DNA of 64,000 nucleotides from Mycolicibacter acidiphilus (GCF_018455725.1 NZ_JAHCLR010000006.1:102188-166187), one strand, 5' to 3'. Shown: positions 1-8,896, counted from the stretch's first letter. Notes: generated by a model not told the origin, from the letters alone. Numbers and translations: made by a program.

Positions 1-1001
1 TCATCACCGGGTTGACCCCGTTCCTGGTGTCCCGGCAGGTGATCACCGGGTCCGGTCGGGTGGGTCTCGGTCCGGCCGGTGACGAGGCCGGTTTCCAGCT
101 GTCGCAGCGCGCCGACTACATCGAGGTCGAGGTCGGGCTGGAGACCACCCTCAAGCGCGGCATCATCAACACCCGCGACGAGCCGCACGCCGACGCCGAC
201 AAATATCGCCGGCTGCACGTCATCATCGGCGACGCCAACCTGGCCGAGATGTCGACCTACCTCAAGGTCGGCACCACCGCATTGGTGCTCGATCTCATCG
301 AGGAGGGCCCCGAGCGCGGGATCGACCTGTCGGATCTGACCCTGGCTCGCCCGGTGCGCGCCGTGCACGTGATCAGCCGGGACCCGTCACTGCGGGCCAC
401 CGTCGCGCTGGCCGACGGCCGCGAGATGACCGCGCTTGCGCTGCAACGGATTTACCTGGAACGGGTGTCGAAGCTGGTCGACGCCCGCGACCCCGACCCG
501 CGGGCCACGCACGTCGTCGAGACCTGGGCCCGGGTGCTCGATCAGCTGGAGCGCGATCCGATGGAATGCGCCGACCTGCTGGACTGGCCGGCCAAACTGC
601 GTCTCCTGGAAGGTTTCAAGCAGCGGGAGAACCTGACCTGGTCGGCGCCGCGACTGCACCTGATCGACCTGCAGTACTCCGATGTGCGCCTGGACAAGGG
701 GCTCTACAACCGGCTGGTCGCCCGCGGCTCGATGCAGCGGCTGGTCACCGAGCAGCAGGTGCTCGACGCCGTGCACAATCCGCCCACCGACACCCGCGCC
801 TACTTCCGCGGCGAATGTCTGCGGCGGTTCGGGGCCGATATCGCCGCGGCCAGCTGGGACTCGGTGATCTTCGACCTGGGCGGCGAGTCGCTGGTGCGCA
901 TCCCCACCCTGGAACCGCTGCGTGGCAGCAAAGCCCACGTCGGCGCGCTGTTGGACTCGGTCGACAACGCGGTTCAACTCGTCGCTCAACTCACGACGTA
1001 G
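1..1001 (+). CDS. dop: Pup deamidase/depupylase Dop, 5'-truncated by window edge
   Basis: This is the C-terminal 332 residues of Dop; the first complete codon is at position 3 and the N-terminal ATP/metal-binding part lies outside the window. Dop is a cytosolic, glutamine-synthetase-fold enzyme that deamidates the C-terminal glutamine of Pup to glutamate and also cleaves Pup from substrates. The visible part contains the Dop/PafA-family stretch [17 protein letters not shown] near its start, the region ending [18 protein letters not shown], and the family C-terminus. pup follows 86 bases downstream on the same strand, and its product ends in Gln, so it needs Dop. The family is clear; Dop rather than PafA is inferred from the fragment and from the dop-pup-prcBA order known in mycobacteria. 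Confidence 0.93.
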   Translation, partial: ITGLTPFLVSRQVITGSGRVGLGPAGDEAGFQLSQRADYIEVEVGLETTLKRGIINTRDEPHADADKYRRLHVIIGDANLAEMSTYLKVGTTALVLDLIEEGPERGIDLSDLTLARPVRAVHVISRDPSLRATVALADGREMTALALQRIYLERVSKLVDARDPDPRATHVVETWARVLDQLERDPMECADLLDWPAKLRLLEGFKQRENLTWSAPRLHLIDLQYSDVRLDKGLYNRLVARGSMQRLVTEQQVLDAVHNPPTDTRAYFRGECLRRFGADIAAASWDSVIFDLGGESLVRIPTLEPLRGSKAHVGALLDSVDNAVQLVAQLTT

Positions 1002-1087
1002 ACCCGGGGCAACGTCGGCACCGGGCGGTAGGGTGAAGAAACCGGCGTGCGCCTGGTGCACCGCCGATACAGATGCAGGAGGCAGCG

Positions 1088-1282
1088 ATGGCTCAGGAGC
1101 AGACGAAGCGCGGCGGTGGCGGGGGCGACGACGACGAACCCACCGGCGGCGCTGCCGCAGGTCAGGAGCGTCGCGAGAAGCTGGCCGGGGAGACCGACGA
1201 CCTGCTCGATGAGATCGACGACGTGCTGGAGGAGAACGCGGAGGACTTCGTGCGGGCGTACGTCCAAAAGGGCGGCCAGTGA
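1088..1282 (+). CDS. pup: prokaryotic ubiquitin-like protein Pup
   Basis: This 64-residue protein is the tag that the ligase PafA attaches to lysines of proteasome substrates. It is highly charged and mostly disordered, has a Gly/Asp-rich N-terminus, a central helical segment around [20 protein letters not shown] that binds the proteasomal ATPase coiled coils, and ends in Gly-Gly-Gln, the form that must be deamidated by Dop. An ATG at 1073 is in frame, but the ATG at 1088 is preceded by a good ribosome-binding site (aggagg at about 1077-1082) and gives the usual family length of 64. Its stop codon overlaps the prcB start by 4 bases, which suggests translational coupling. Confidence 0.97.
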   Translation: MAQEQTKRGGGGGDDDEPTGGAAAGQERREKLAGETDDLLDEIDDVLEENAEDFVRAYVQKGGQ

Positions 1283-2172
1283 GCTGGTCGTATCGTGATC
1301 GGCTGCCCGGCAACTCCGCGGCCTCGGTGTTCCCGTCCAATTCGGTAGACCTGTCGTCGTTCTCGGATTTCCTGCGTCGTCAGGCGCCGGAGTTGTTGCC
1401 GACTGCCGCGGTGGACCTGCGTTCCGGGGCGAGCGCGGACCTGCCGCACGGCACCACGATCGTCGCGCTGAAATACCCGGGCGGCGTGCTGATGGCCGGG
1501 GACCGGCGTTCCACGCAGGGCAACATGATCGCCGGCCGGGACATCCAGAAGGTCTACATCACCGACGACTACACGGTGACCGGCATCGCCGGCACTGCGG
1601 CGGTCGCCGTCGAATTCGCCCGGCTCTACGCCGTCGAACTGGAGCACTACGAGAAGCTCGAGGGCGTGCCGCTGACCTTCGCCGGCAAGGTGAACCGGTT
1701 GGCGATCATGGTGCGCGGCAACCTCGGTGCGGCGATGCAGGGGCTGCTGGCGCTGCCGCTGCTGGCCGGTTACGACATCGACGACGCCGACCAGCAGCAC
1801 GCGGGCCGCATCGTGTCGTTCGACGCGGCCGGCGGCTGGAACATCGAGGGCGAGGGCTATCAGGCGGTCGGATCCGGGTCGATCTTCGCCAAGTCGTCGA
1901 TGAAGAAGCTGTACGCGCAGGTGGCCGATGCGGATTCGGCGCTGCGGGTCGCGATCGAAGCGCTCTACGACGCCGCCGACGACGACTCCGCCACCGGCGG
2001 ACCGGATCTGGTACGCGGCATCTACCCGACCGCGGTGACCATCGACGCCGACGGCGCCGTCGCCGTGGCCGAGCAGAAGATCGCCGACATCGCCCGCGGT
2101 GTCGTCGAAAGCCGAACTCGCACCGATGATTCCGCCACACCGGCACCGAAGTCGAAGGGCGCCAAGAAATGA
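1279..2172 (+). CDS. prcB: 20S proteasome beta subunit PrcB
   Basis: This is the catalytic subunit of the mycobacterial 20S core. It starts with GTG overlapping the pup stop (GTGA). Residues 1-58 form a propeptide that is removed autocatalytically before the active-site threonine in the sequence [13 protein letters not shown], which makes Thr59 the N-terminal nucleophile. The following [11 protein letters not shown] block with its Asp and Arg, the later lysine region and the SGSIFAKSS stretch are typical of beta subunits. Length is 297 residues, close to other mycobacterial PrcB proteins. It overlaps prcA by 4 bases (ATGA), so pup, prcB and prcA look like one translationally coupled unit. Mature PrcB and PrcA rings assemble in the cytosol and degrade pupylated proteins delivered by the Mpa ATPase, which is not in this window. 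Confidence 0.97.
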   Translation: MSWSYRDRLPGNSAASVFPSNSVDLSSFSDFLRRQAPELLPTAAVDLRSGASADLPHGTTIVALKYPGGVLMAGDRRSTQGNMIAGRDIQKVYITDDYTVTGIAGTAAVAVEFARLYAVELEHYEKLEGVPLTFAGKVNRLAIMVRGNLGAAMQGLLALPLLAGYDIDDADQQHAGRIVSFDAAGGWNIEGEGYQAVGSGSIFAKSSMKKLYAQVADADSALRVAIEALYDAADDDSATGGPDLVRGIYPTAVTIDADGAVAVAEQKIADIARGVVESRTRTDDSATPAPKSKGAKK

Positions 2173-2897
2173 GCTTCCCGTACTTCATCTCGCCCGAGCA
2201 GGCGATGCGGGAGCGCAGCGAGCTGGCGCGCAAGGGTATCGCCCGCGGGCGCAGCGTGATCGCGCTGGCCTACGCCGACGGGGTGCTGTTCGTCGCCGAA
2301 AACCCTTCGCGCTCACTGCAGAAGATCAGCGAACTCTACGACCGGGTCGGGTTCGCCGCGGCGGGCAAGATCAACGAGTTCGAGAACCTGCGCCGCGGCG
2401 GCATCCAGTTCGCCGACACCCGCGGGTACGCCTACGACCGGCGGGACGTCACCGCGCGACAGTTGGCCAACGTCTACGCGCAGACGCTGGGCACCATCTT
2501 CACCGAGCAGGCCAAGCCCTACGAGGTGGAGTTGTGCGTCGCCGGGGTCGCCTACGAGGGGCAGACGAAACCGCCTGAGCTGTACCGGATCACCTACGAC
2601 GGGTCGATCACCGACGAACCGCACTTCGTCGTGATGGGCGGTACCACCGAGCCGATCATCACCGCACTCAAGGAGTCCTACACCGAGAACGCCGCGCTGG
2701 CCGACGCCCTGCACCTGGCGGTCGAGGCGTTGAAGAAGACCGACACCGGGAACGGTTCGGAGCCGCGCAATCTCGGCCCGGGCACCCTGGAGGTAGCGAT
2801 CCTCGACGCCAACCGGCCGCGGCGCGCCTTCCGGCGGATCACCCGGGCGGCCCTGGAGGAGATGCTGCCCAAACCGGAACCGGACGCCAAGGACTGA
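2169..2897 (+). CDS. prcA: 20S proteasome alpha subunit PrcA
   Basis: This 242-residue protein is the structural alpha subunit that forms the outer rings and gate of the 20S core. It begins [20 protein letters not shown], the N-terminal gating segment and H0 helix region, and continues with [25 protein letters not shown], the alpha-subunit core. The ATG overlaps the prcB stop. The last residues ([14 protein letters not shown]) form a short acidic tail. The stop at 2897 directly abuts the end of the convergent DUF167 gene at 2898, leaving no room for a separate terminator. The gene is intact and codon use matches its neighbours. Confidence 0.96.
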   Translation: MSFPYFISPEQAMRERSELARKGIARGRSVIALAYADGVLFVAENPSRSLQKISELYDRVGFAAAGKINEFENLRRGGIQFADTRGYAYDRRDVTARQLANVYAQTLGTIFTEQAKPYEVELCVAGVAYEGQTKPPELYRITYDGSITDEPHFVVMGGTTEPIITALKESYTENAALADALHLAVEALKKTDTGNGSEPRNLGPGTLEVAILDANRPRRAFRRITRAALEEMLPKPEPDAKD

Positions 2898-3176
2898 TCA
2901 GCGGCCGATCCGGAACCGCTTGATGCGGGCGCCCGGCCCGGAGACCAGTTCCACCCGGCTCGGCGGCACCCCGAAATGCTCTGCCAGCAGCCGGATCACC
3001 GCCTTGTTGGCCTTGCCCTCGACGGCGGGTTCCCGCACGTAGACGGTGAGGCCGTCGGCGTCGGTCTGCACCAGCGGCCCCTTGCGGCTGCCGGGTTTGA
3101 CCTTGACGGTGACCGTCTCCCGCGAGCGTGCAGAGTTGTCCGGCGTTTCCCCAGGTGGGGGTGGACAACTCTGCAC
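2898..3176 (-). CDS. DUF167 (YggU-like) small protein
   Basis: This is a 92-residue protein of the DUF167/YggU family, of unknown function. The conserved core runs from VTVKVKPGSRKG through GKANKAVIRLLAEHFG to SGPGARIKRFRIGR, which covers nearly the whole family domain. The only usable in-frame start is a GTG at 3176, giving about 19 extra N-terminal residues before the conserved core. That GTG lies inside a perfect 15-bp inverted repeat (3127-3177), so the first codons are encoded by a hairpin. No convincing ribosome-binding site is seen, and the true start is uncertain. It lies about 10 bases after the thiolase stop and is probably cotranscribed with it. Confidence 0.75.
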   Translation of the reverse strand: MQSCPPPPGETPDNSARSRETVTVKVKPGSRKGPLVQTDADGLTVYVREPAVEGKANKAVIRLLAEHFGVPPSRVELVSGPGARIKRFRIGR

Positions 3177-3177
3177 G
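3127..3177. repeat. perfect 15-bp inverted repeat, GCGAGCGTGCAGA-type hairpin
   Basis: Left arm 3127-3141 (CGTGCAGAGTTGTCC) and right arm 3163-3177 are exact reverse complements around a 21-base loop. The left arm is preceded by GCGAG, so the motif reads GCGAGCGTGCAGAG. Closely related arms occur at 43477 (GCGAGCGTGCACA) and 50507 (GCGAGCAGACGCGAA). It lies between the thiolase stop and the DUF167 coding core and may act as a processing or attenuation hairpin. Confidence 0.8.
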
Positions 3178-3186
3178 TTGGCGAAA

Positions 3187-4386
3187 CTACTTGGCGACGA
3201 TCACCGACGAACCGTGCCCGAACAGGCCCTGGTTTGCGGTGACACCGACGGTGGCGCCCTCGACCTGCCGGCCGGTTGCGGTGCCGCGCAGCTGCCAGGT
3301 CAGCTCACACACCTGGGCGATCGCCTGCGCCGGGATCGCCTCGCCGAAGCATGCCAGCCCGCCCGACGGGTTCACCGGAACCCGGCCACCGATCGTCGTC
3401 GCACCGCTACGCAGCAGCTGCTCGCCCTCACCCTTGGCGCACAGGCCCAGGTGCTCGTACCAGTCGATCTCCAGCGCGGTCGACAGGTCGTAGACCTCGG
3501 CCAGGCTGACGTCCTCCGGCCCGATACCAGCCTCGGCGTAGGCGGCATCCAGGATCTGATCCTTGAACACCCGGTCTGAACCCGGCACCACCGCGGTGGA
3601 ATCCGTTGCGATGTCCGGCAGTTCGGGCAGGTGCTGCGGGTACTGCGGGGTCACGGTGGACACCGCCCGCACCGACGGAACCCCGTCCAACGACCCGAGA
3701 TGCTTCTTCGCGAACTCGGCGCTGGCCACGATCAGCGCCGCGGCGCCGTCGGAGGTGGCGCAGATGTCCAGCTGGCGCAGCGGGTCGGAGACCACCGGGC
3801 TGGCCAGCACGTCGGCCACCGCGGACTCCTTGCGGTAGCGGGCATTCGGGTTACTCAACCCGTGCCGGGAGTTCTTCACCTTCACCTGGGCGAAGTCCTC
3901 GGAGGTGGCGCCGTAGAGGTCCATCCGGCGGCGCGCCAGCAGCGCGAAGTACACCGGGTTCATCGCGCCGATCAGGTGGAAGCGCTGCCAGTCCGGGTCG
4001 TTCTTGCGCTCGCCGCCGACCGGGGCGAAGGCGCCCTTGGGGGTGGTGTCGGCGCCGATCACCAGGGCCACGTCGCAGAACCCGGCCAGGATCTGGGCCC
4101 GGGCGCTCTGCAGCGCCTGCGAACCCGAGGCGCAGGCCGCGTACGACGAGGACACCGGCACCCCGTTCCAGCCCAGCTTCTGGGCGAACGTGGAACCGGC
4201 GATGAAGCCGGGGTAGCCGTTGCGGATGGTGTCCGCGCCGGCGATGAACTGGATCGCGGTGGCGTCCAGGCCGGCGTCGGCCAGGGCGGCACGGGCGGCG
4301 ATCACCCCGTACTCGGTGAAGTCGCGGCCCCACTTGCCCCACGGGTGCATGCCCGCACCGAGGATGTACAGCGGCTGCGGGGTCAT
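3187..4386 (-). CDS. thiolase / lipid-transfer-protein family (SCPx-like), Rv1627c-like
   Basis: This 399-residue protein is of the thiolase superfamily, non-decarboxylating SCP-x/Ltp branch. It starts MTPQPLYILGAGMHPWGK at the ATG at 4386, which overlaps the stop of the upstream DUF35 gene by 4 bases. Visible family features are the catalytic cysteine region SSYAACASGSQAL at about residue 85, the SDGAAALIVAS stretch, and the C-terminal NPSGGLACFGEAIPAQ and GVTANQGLFGHGSSV segments. Steroid-degrading relatives such as Ltp2 work with a DUF35 partner in retro-aldol cleavage of side-chain CoA thioesters. That pairing plus the KstR-type box at 4859 suggests a role in sterol or related CoA-ester catabolism; the exact substrate cannot be told from sequence. 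Confidence 0.88.
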   Translation of the reverse strand: MTPQPLYILGAGMHPWGKWGRDFTEYGVIAARAALADAGLDATAIQFIAGADTIRNGYPGFIAGSTFAQKLGWNGVPVSSSYAACASGSQALQSARAQILAGFCDVALVIGADTTPKGAFAPVGGERKNDPDWQRFHLIGAMNPVYFALLARRRMDLYGATSEDFAQVKVKNSRHGLSNPNARYRKESAVADVLASPVVSDPLRQLDICATSDGAAALIVASAEFAKKHLGSLDGVPSVRAVSTVTPQYPQHLPELPDIATDSTAVVPGSDRVFKDQILDAAYAEAGIGPEDVSLAEVYDLSTALEIDWYEHLGLCAKGEGEQLLRSGATTIGGRVPVNPSGGLACFGEAIPAQAIAQVCELTWQLRGTATGRQVEGATVGVTANQGLFGHGSSVIVAK

Positions 4387-4826
4387 GCGCCCACCTTCTT
4401 CCAGGCGTAGACGGTGCGCTCGACGCCGTCGTCGTCGGTGTAGAGCGGCATGGTGGTCAGTTCCATCTCCATGCCGACCTTCAGGTCTGCGGCCAGGGTG
4501 CCGGTGACGACCTTGCCCAGCACGATCAGCCCCTCGGCCTCGAGTTCGACCGCGGCGATCGCGAACGGCTCGAACGGTTCGCTGGCCGGGTACGGCGCCG
4601 GCGGGGAGTACCGGTTCTCGGTGTAGCTCCAGATCGTGCCGCGCCGGGACAGCGCGACCGGCTCCAGCACGTCGCCGTCGCAGGCGGGGTTGGGGCAGTT
4701 GTTCTCCCGCGGCGGGAAGACGTACGTGCCGCACTGCGGACACTTGGCACCGATCAGGTGGGGGAGGCCGGCCTCGTCGGTGGCGAACCACCCGTCGATG
4801 GCGGGCTGAGAGGTAGCTGCTGGCAC
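4383..4826 (-). CDS. DUF35 OB-fold/zinc-ribbon partner protein, Rv1628c-like
   Basis: This is a 147-residue protein with an N-terminal rubredoxin-like zinc ribbon, CPQCG and a second pair in NCPNPACDG, followed by an OB-fold (SRRGTIWSYTENRYSPPAPY ... LEAEGLIVLGKVV). Proteins of this type form complexes with Ltp-family thiolases or aldolases and bind acyl-CoA. The start chosen is GTG at 4826: a TAGGCT -10 box (4832-4837 on this strand) lies 6 bases upstream, which implies a leaderless transcript. The stop overlaps the thiolase start (ATGA), so the two proteins are translationally coupled. The promoter carries a KstR consensus site over its -35 region. Confidence 0.88.
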   Translation of the reverse strand: MPAATSQPAIDGWFATDEAGLPHLIGAKCPQCGTYVFPPRENNCPNPACDGDVLEPVALSRRGTIWSYTENRYSPPAPYPASEPFEPFAIAAVELEAEGLIVLGKVVTGTLAADLKVGMEMELTTMPLYTDDDGVERTVYAWKKVGA

Positions 4827-4858
4827 CCGGTCAGCCTACCGCCAAGCGAACGCAAAAC

Positions 4859-4872
4859 TGAAACGTGTTGCA
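4859..4872 (-). promoter_or_regulatory. KstR-type operator in the DUF35/thiolase promoter
   Basis: The 14 bases TGAAACGTGTTGCA match the published KstR consensus TnnAACnnGTTnnA at every fixed position. The symmetry extends outward to AAACTG at 4855-4860 and CAGTTT at 4871-4876. The site lies where the -35 element of the DUF35 promoter should be (its -10 TAGGCT is at 4832-4837 on the minus strand), as expected for repression. The divergent polA promoter is about 40 bases further away. Binding is inferred from the motif only. Confidence 0.65.
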
Positions 4873-4909
4873 GTTTGACCGGCGCCGTCGGGTGCTGGCC
4901 CCGGGTGCC

Positions 4910-4915
4910 TAGAGT
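4910..4915 (+). promoter_or_regulatory. polA -10 box (leaderless)
   Basis: TAGAGT lies 7 bases before the GTG at 4923, the spacing that puts the transcript start at or next to the start codon. No good -35 hexamer is seen at normal spacing; TTGACC at 4875-4880 is too far away. Confidence 0.55.
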
Positions 4916-4922
4916 TGGTCGG

Positions 4923-7646
4923 GTGAGCCCAGCCAAGACCGCCCCGACCGATGCTGCGCCCGACACGCAGGCCAAGCCCACGCTGCTGCTGCTGGACGGA
5001 AACTCGCTGGCCTACCGGGCGTTCTTCGCCCTACCGGCGGAGAACTTCAAGACGCAGAGCGGGCTGACCACCAACGCGGTGTACGGATTCACCTCGATGC
5101 TGATCAACCTGCTGCGCGACGAGACGCCCACCCATGTCGCGGCAGCCTTCGACGTGTCGCGCCAGACGTTCCGCTCCGAGCGCTACCCGGAGTACAAGGC
5201 CAACCGTTCGGCGACCCCCGACGAGTTCCGCGGCCAGATCGACGTCGCCAAGGAAGTGCTTGCGGCACTGGGCATCACGGTCCTCGCCGAGGCGGGCTAC
5301 GAGGCCGACGACCTCATCGCCACGCTGACGACCCGGGCCGCGAACGAGGGCTACCAGGTGCTGGTGGTCACCGGTGACCGTGACGCGCTGCAACTGGTCA
5401 CCGACGACGTGACCGTGCTCTACCCGCGCAAGGGCGTCAGCGACCTGACCCGGTTCACCCCGGACGCCGTCGTCGAGAAGTACGGCCTGACCCCCACCCA
5501 GTACCCGGACTTCGCCGCGCTGCGCGGCGACCCGAGCGACAACCTGCCGGGCATCCCGGGCGTCGGCGAGAAGACCGCCGCGAAGTGGATCACTGAGTAC
5601 GGCTCGCTGCAGGGCCTGGTCGACCACGCCGACGTGGTGAAAGGCAAGGTCGGAGAATCGTTGCGCGCCAACCTGTCCACCGTGCTGCTCAACCGGGAGC
5701 TCACCGATCTAGTGCGCGACGTGCCGCTGGCGCAGACCCCTGACGATCTGCAGTTGCAGCCGTGGGACCGCGAGCAGATCCACCGGCTCTTCGACGAGCT
5801 GGAGTTCCGGGTGCTGCGCGACCGGCTGTTCGAAACGCTGTCCACGATCGAGCCGGAGGCCGACGAGGGTTTCGACGTGCGCGGCGGCCTGCTGGCGCCC
5901 GGCACGGTCGCGGCCTGGGTGGCCGAGCACACCGCGGACGGCCGCCGCTGCGGGCTGGCGGTCACCGGCAGCCACCGCAGCTTCGACAGCGACGCGACCG
6001 CACTGGCGATCGCCACCGCCGACGGCGAGGGCGGCTACCTGGACACCGCGACGCTGACCGGAGACGACGACGCGGCGCTGAGCGCCTGGCTCGCCGATGC
6101 GAGCAAACCCAAGGCACTGCATGAGGCGAAGCTGGCGATGCACGACCTGGCCGGGCGCGGCTGGACACTCAATGGGGTCACCTGCGACACCGCGCTCGCG
6201 GCCTACCTGGTCCGGCCCGGGCAGCGCAGCTTCAACCTCGACGACCTCGCGGTGCGCTATCTGCGGCGGGAACTGCGGGTGGAAAACGCTGAGGACCAAC
6301 AGCTTTCGCTGCTTGATGACGTCGATGAGGATCCGCAGGCGGCCCAGACCGCGATCCTGCGGGCCCGGGCCGTCGTCGACCTGGCCGACGCGCTCGACGC
6401 CGAACTGGCCCGCATCGACTCCGCGGCACTGCTCGACGACATCGAACTGCCGCTGCAGCGGGTGCTCGCCGGCATCGAAGCCGTCGGGATCGCCGTCGAC
6501 CTGGACCGGCTGGGGGAGTTGCAGAGCCGGTTCGGCGACCGGATCCGCGACGCCGCCGAAGCCGCCTACGCGGTGATCGGCAAGCAGATCAACCTCGGCT
6601 CACCCAAACAGCTACAGGTGGTGCTCTTCGACGAACTCGGCATGCCGAAGACCAAGAAGACCAAGACCGGGTACACCACCGACGCCGACGCACTGCAGAT
6701 CCTGTTCGACAAGACCGGTCACCCGTTTCTGGAGCACCTGCTGGAGCACCGGGACGCCAGCCGGCTGAAGGTGACCGTCGACGGGCTGCTGAAAGCGACG
6801 GCCGCAGACGGTCGAATTCACACCACCCTCAACCAGACGATCGCCGCGACCGGACGACTGTCATCGACCGAACCGAATCTGCAGAACATCCCGGTCCGCA
6901 CCGAGGCCGGTCGGCTGATCCGGGATGCGTTCGTGGTGGGTGACGGCTATGCGGCGCTCATGACCGCGGACTACAGCCAGATCGAGATGCGGATCATGGC
7001 GCACGTGTCGCACGACGAGGGGCTGATCGAGGCGTTCAACACCGGCGAGGACCTGCACTCGTTCGTCGGGTCTCGGGCGTTCGGCGTGCCGATCGACGAG
7101 GTCACCCCCGATCTGCGCCGTCGGGTCAAGGCGATGTCCTACGGCCTGGCCTACGGGCTGAGTGCGTACGGGCTGGCCCAGCAGCTCAAGATCTCCACCG
7201 AGGAGGCCAAAGAGCAGATGGACGCCTACTTCGCCCGGTTCGGCAAGGTGCGCGACTATCTGCACGCGGTCGTCGAGCAGGCCCGCAAGGACGGCTACAC
7301 CTCAACCGTGCTGGGCCGGCGGCGCTACCTGCCGGAACTGGACAGCCACAACCGGCAGGTCCGGGACGCCGCGGAGCGGGCCGCGCTCAACGCGCCGATC
7401 CAGGGCAGCGCCGCCGACATCATCAAGGTCGCGATGATCAACGTCGACCGCGCGCTGGCCGCGTCGGGCCTGCGGTCTCGGATGCTGCTGCAGGTGCACG
7501 ACGAGCTGCTGTTCGAGGTCGCCGAGGGTGAGCATGAGCGGCTGGAGGCGCTGGTGCGCGAACAGATGGGCGGCGCCTACCCGCTGGACGTGCCGCTGGA
7601 GGTCGCCGTCGGCTACGGGCACAGCTGGGACGCGGCCGCGCACTAG
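4923..7646 (+). CDS. polA: DNA polymerase I
   Basis: This is a 907-residue family A polymerase used in repair and Okazaki-fragment maturation. The start chosen is GTG at 4923 (MSPAKTAPTDAAPD...), which gives the usual mycobacterial length and follows the -10 box at 4910. Residues about 20-310 form the 5'-3' exonuclease domain (LLLLDGNSLAYRAFF, YEADDLIAT, GDRDALQLV). Residues about 320-520 form a proofreading-like domain that appears degenerate, as in other actinobacteria. The C-terminal polymerase domain has TADYSQIEMRIMAH (motif A), RRRVKAMSYGLAYGLS (motif B, O-helix) and LLQVHDELLFEV (motif C, HDE). Compared with M. tuberculosis, a PrsW-like gene separates it from rpsA. Confidence 0.97.
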   Translation: MSPAKTAPTDAAPDTQAKPTLLLLDGNSLAYRAFFALPAENFKTQSGLTTNAVYGFTSMLINLLRDETPTHVAAAFDVSRQTFRSERYPEYKANRSATPDEFRGQIDVAKEVLAALGITVLAEAGYEADDLIATLTTRAANEGYQVLVVTGDRDALQLVTDDVTVLYPRKGVSDLTRFTPDAVVEKYGLTPTQYPDFAALRGDPSDNLPGIPGVGEKTAAKWITEYGSLQGLVDHADVVKGKVGESLRANLSTVLLNRELTDLVRDVPLAQTPDDLQLQPWDREQIHRLFDELEFRVLRDRLFETLSTIEPEADEGFDVRGGLLAPGTVAAWVAEHTADGRRCGLAVTGSHRSFDSDATALAIATADGEGGYLDTATLTGDDDAALSAWLADASKPKALHEAKLAMHDLAGRGWTLNGVTCDTALAAYLVRPGQRSFNLDDLAVRYLRRELRVENAEDQQLSLLDDVDEDPQAAQTAILRARAVVDLADALDAELARIDSAALLDDIELPLQRVLAGIEAVGIAVDLDRLGELQSRFGDRIRDAAEAAYAVIGKQINLGSPKQLQVVLFDELGMPKTKKTKTGYTTDADALQILFDKTGHPFLEHLLEHRDASRLKVTVDGLLKATAADGRIHTTLNQTIAATGRLSSTEPNLQNIPVRTEAGRLIRDAFVVGDGYAALMTADYSQIEMRIMAHVSHDEGLIEAFNTGEDLHSFVGSRAFGVPIDEVTPDLRRRVKAMSYGLAYGLSAYGLAQQLKISTEEAKEQMDAYFARFGKVRDYLHAVVEQARKDGYTSTVLGRRRYLPELDSHNRQVRDAAERAALNAPIQGSAADIIKVAMINVDRALAASGLRSRMLLQVHDELLFEVAEGEHERLEALVREQMGGAYPLDVPLEVAVGYGHSWDAAAH

Positions 7647-7657
7647 TCAGTCCGCCA

Positions 7658-7720
7658 CGTTGACTCTGCGCTGAGGGCGCCGCCTTCTCGAACTTTTCCG
7701 CCTTGGACGCAGAGTCAACG
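7658..7720. repeat. perfect 13-bp inverted repeat between convergent genes
   Basis: CGTTGACTCTGCG (7658-7670) and its exact reverse complement CGCAGAGTCAACG (7708-7720) flank a 37-base loop. It fills the gap between the polA stop at 7646 and the convergent PrsW-like gene ending at 7737. No U-tract follows either arm, so it is not a classical intrinsic terminator. It could stop transcription in both directions or stabilise mRNA ends. Confidence 0.75.
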
Positions 7721-7736
7721 AGACCGGGGAGGCCGG

Positions 7737-8876
7737 TCAGCCCCAGGCCGGCAGCGGCGACCGGTATCCGGCCATGGTGTGCAGCACCGGCGCCGCGGCC
7801 CGGGCCGCGACCACCCCGTAGGCGTCCTCGTGCTGCAACGCGAACACCTCGGGGTCGCCGAAACCGCGGTCGATGCGTTCCCGCACGAACGCCAACTCGA
7901 CCACCGACGCGGCGAATGTCTTGACGGTCTTGGCGGCGGGCCGGCCCCCGATCCGTTTCGCCTCGCGGATCGCCAGCTTGCGGCAGCGGATCGATCCCAG
8001 CCAGGTGGCCTCGTTGGGGCTGATCAGACCGCCCGTCACCATCCCGGGGAGCTTCGCGGCGACCAGATGCTGTTCGTGCCGCCGGCTCAGGACGGCCAGC
8101 ACCACCATCAGCAGGAAGATGGGCACCATCCAGAACAGGTAGGTGACCAGGAAGAGCTTGGCGTTGCCGAGGGTCAGGGAGGCGTTCCACGACGCGTGCA
8201 TGACCACCGCGGCGAGGTAACCGAGCAGGATCACGACGGCCTTGGACCAGAACGAACGCCGCTGCAGCGCGAAGAACACGCCGATTCCGGTCATCGTGGT
8301 GAACAGCGGGTGGGCGAACGGCCCGAAGATCAGCCGGGCAATGGCCACGACGGCCATCTTGTCGGGAGAGTCGGCGGGCGCGATGTAGACGATGTCTTCC
8401 ATCCAGGCGAACCCGACCGCGGTGATACCGGCGTAGACCATGCAGTCGGTCAGCGAGTTCAACTGATGACGCCGCCGGCCGGTCAGCATGATCAGCAGGA
8501 AGAGCCCCTTGGCGGCCTCCTCGATGAACGGCGCTTGGATCGCCGCCACGTCGAAGGTCTTCGACACCAGCGGCCGCACCGTGGCCACATGGGATCCGAA
8601 GGTCTCCAGACCCACCGCCAGCACCACCGCCACCGATGCGCCCCACAGGAAGGCCAACTGCAGCAGGCGGCGCGGTTCCGGTTCCCAACGGTCCAGCCAC
8701 CGGTAGCAGGCCAGTACCACCAGCATCGCCAGGCTCGCCAGCACCAGCGCGACGAGCGTGCCGCCCGGGTTGGCCGCAGTGAACAACAGCAGCAGCAACC
8801 CGGTGACGATGGCGAGCAGGACGATCACGGTGCGCGGTGCTCCGACCGCCCGCGGGCGGATCCGCATCTGACGCAT
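7737..8876 (-). CDS. PrsW-family intramembrane metalloprotease
   Basis: This 379-residue polytopic membrane protein belongs to the PrsW/CAAX-protease-like family. The start chosen is ATG at 8876 (MRQMRIRPRAVG); a TACGCT -10 box on the minus strand lies 8 bases upstream. About eight hydrophobic segments are seen. The family signature residues are present: APFIEEAAKG (Glu-Glu), FAWMEDIVY (Glu), FGPFAHPLFT (His) and VVMHASWNA (His). Bacterial PrsW cleaves an anti-sigma factor in B. subtilis; the substrate here is unknown and no sigma or anti-sigma gene is nearby. A cytosolic C-terminal tail of roughly 100 residues follows the last helix. It interrupts the polA-rpsA neighbourhood seen in M. tuberculosis. 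Confidence 0.88.
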   Translation of the reverse strand: MRQMRIRPRAVGAPRTVIVLLAIVTGLLLLLFTAANPGGTLVALVLASLAMLVVLACYRWLDRWEPEPRRLLQLAFLWGASVAVVLAVGLETFGSHVATVRPLVSKTFDVAAIQAPFIEEAAKGLFLLIMLTGRRRHQLNSLTDCMVYAGITAVGFAWMEDIVYIAPADSPDKMAVVAIARLIFGPFAHPLFTTMTGIGVFFALQRRSFWSKAVVILLGYLAAVVMHASWNASLTLGNAKLFLVTYLFWMVPIFLLMVVLAVLSRRHEQHLVAAKLPGMVTGGLISPNEATWLGSIRCRKLAIREAKRIGGRPAAKTVKTFAASVVELAFVRERIDRGFGDPEVFALQHEDAYGVVAARAAAPVLHTMAGYRSPLPAWG

Positions 8877-8896
8877 AGCGACGCAGCGTAGCCGGT

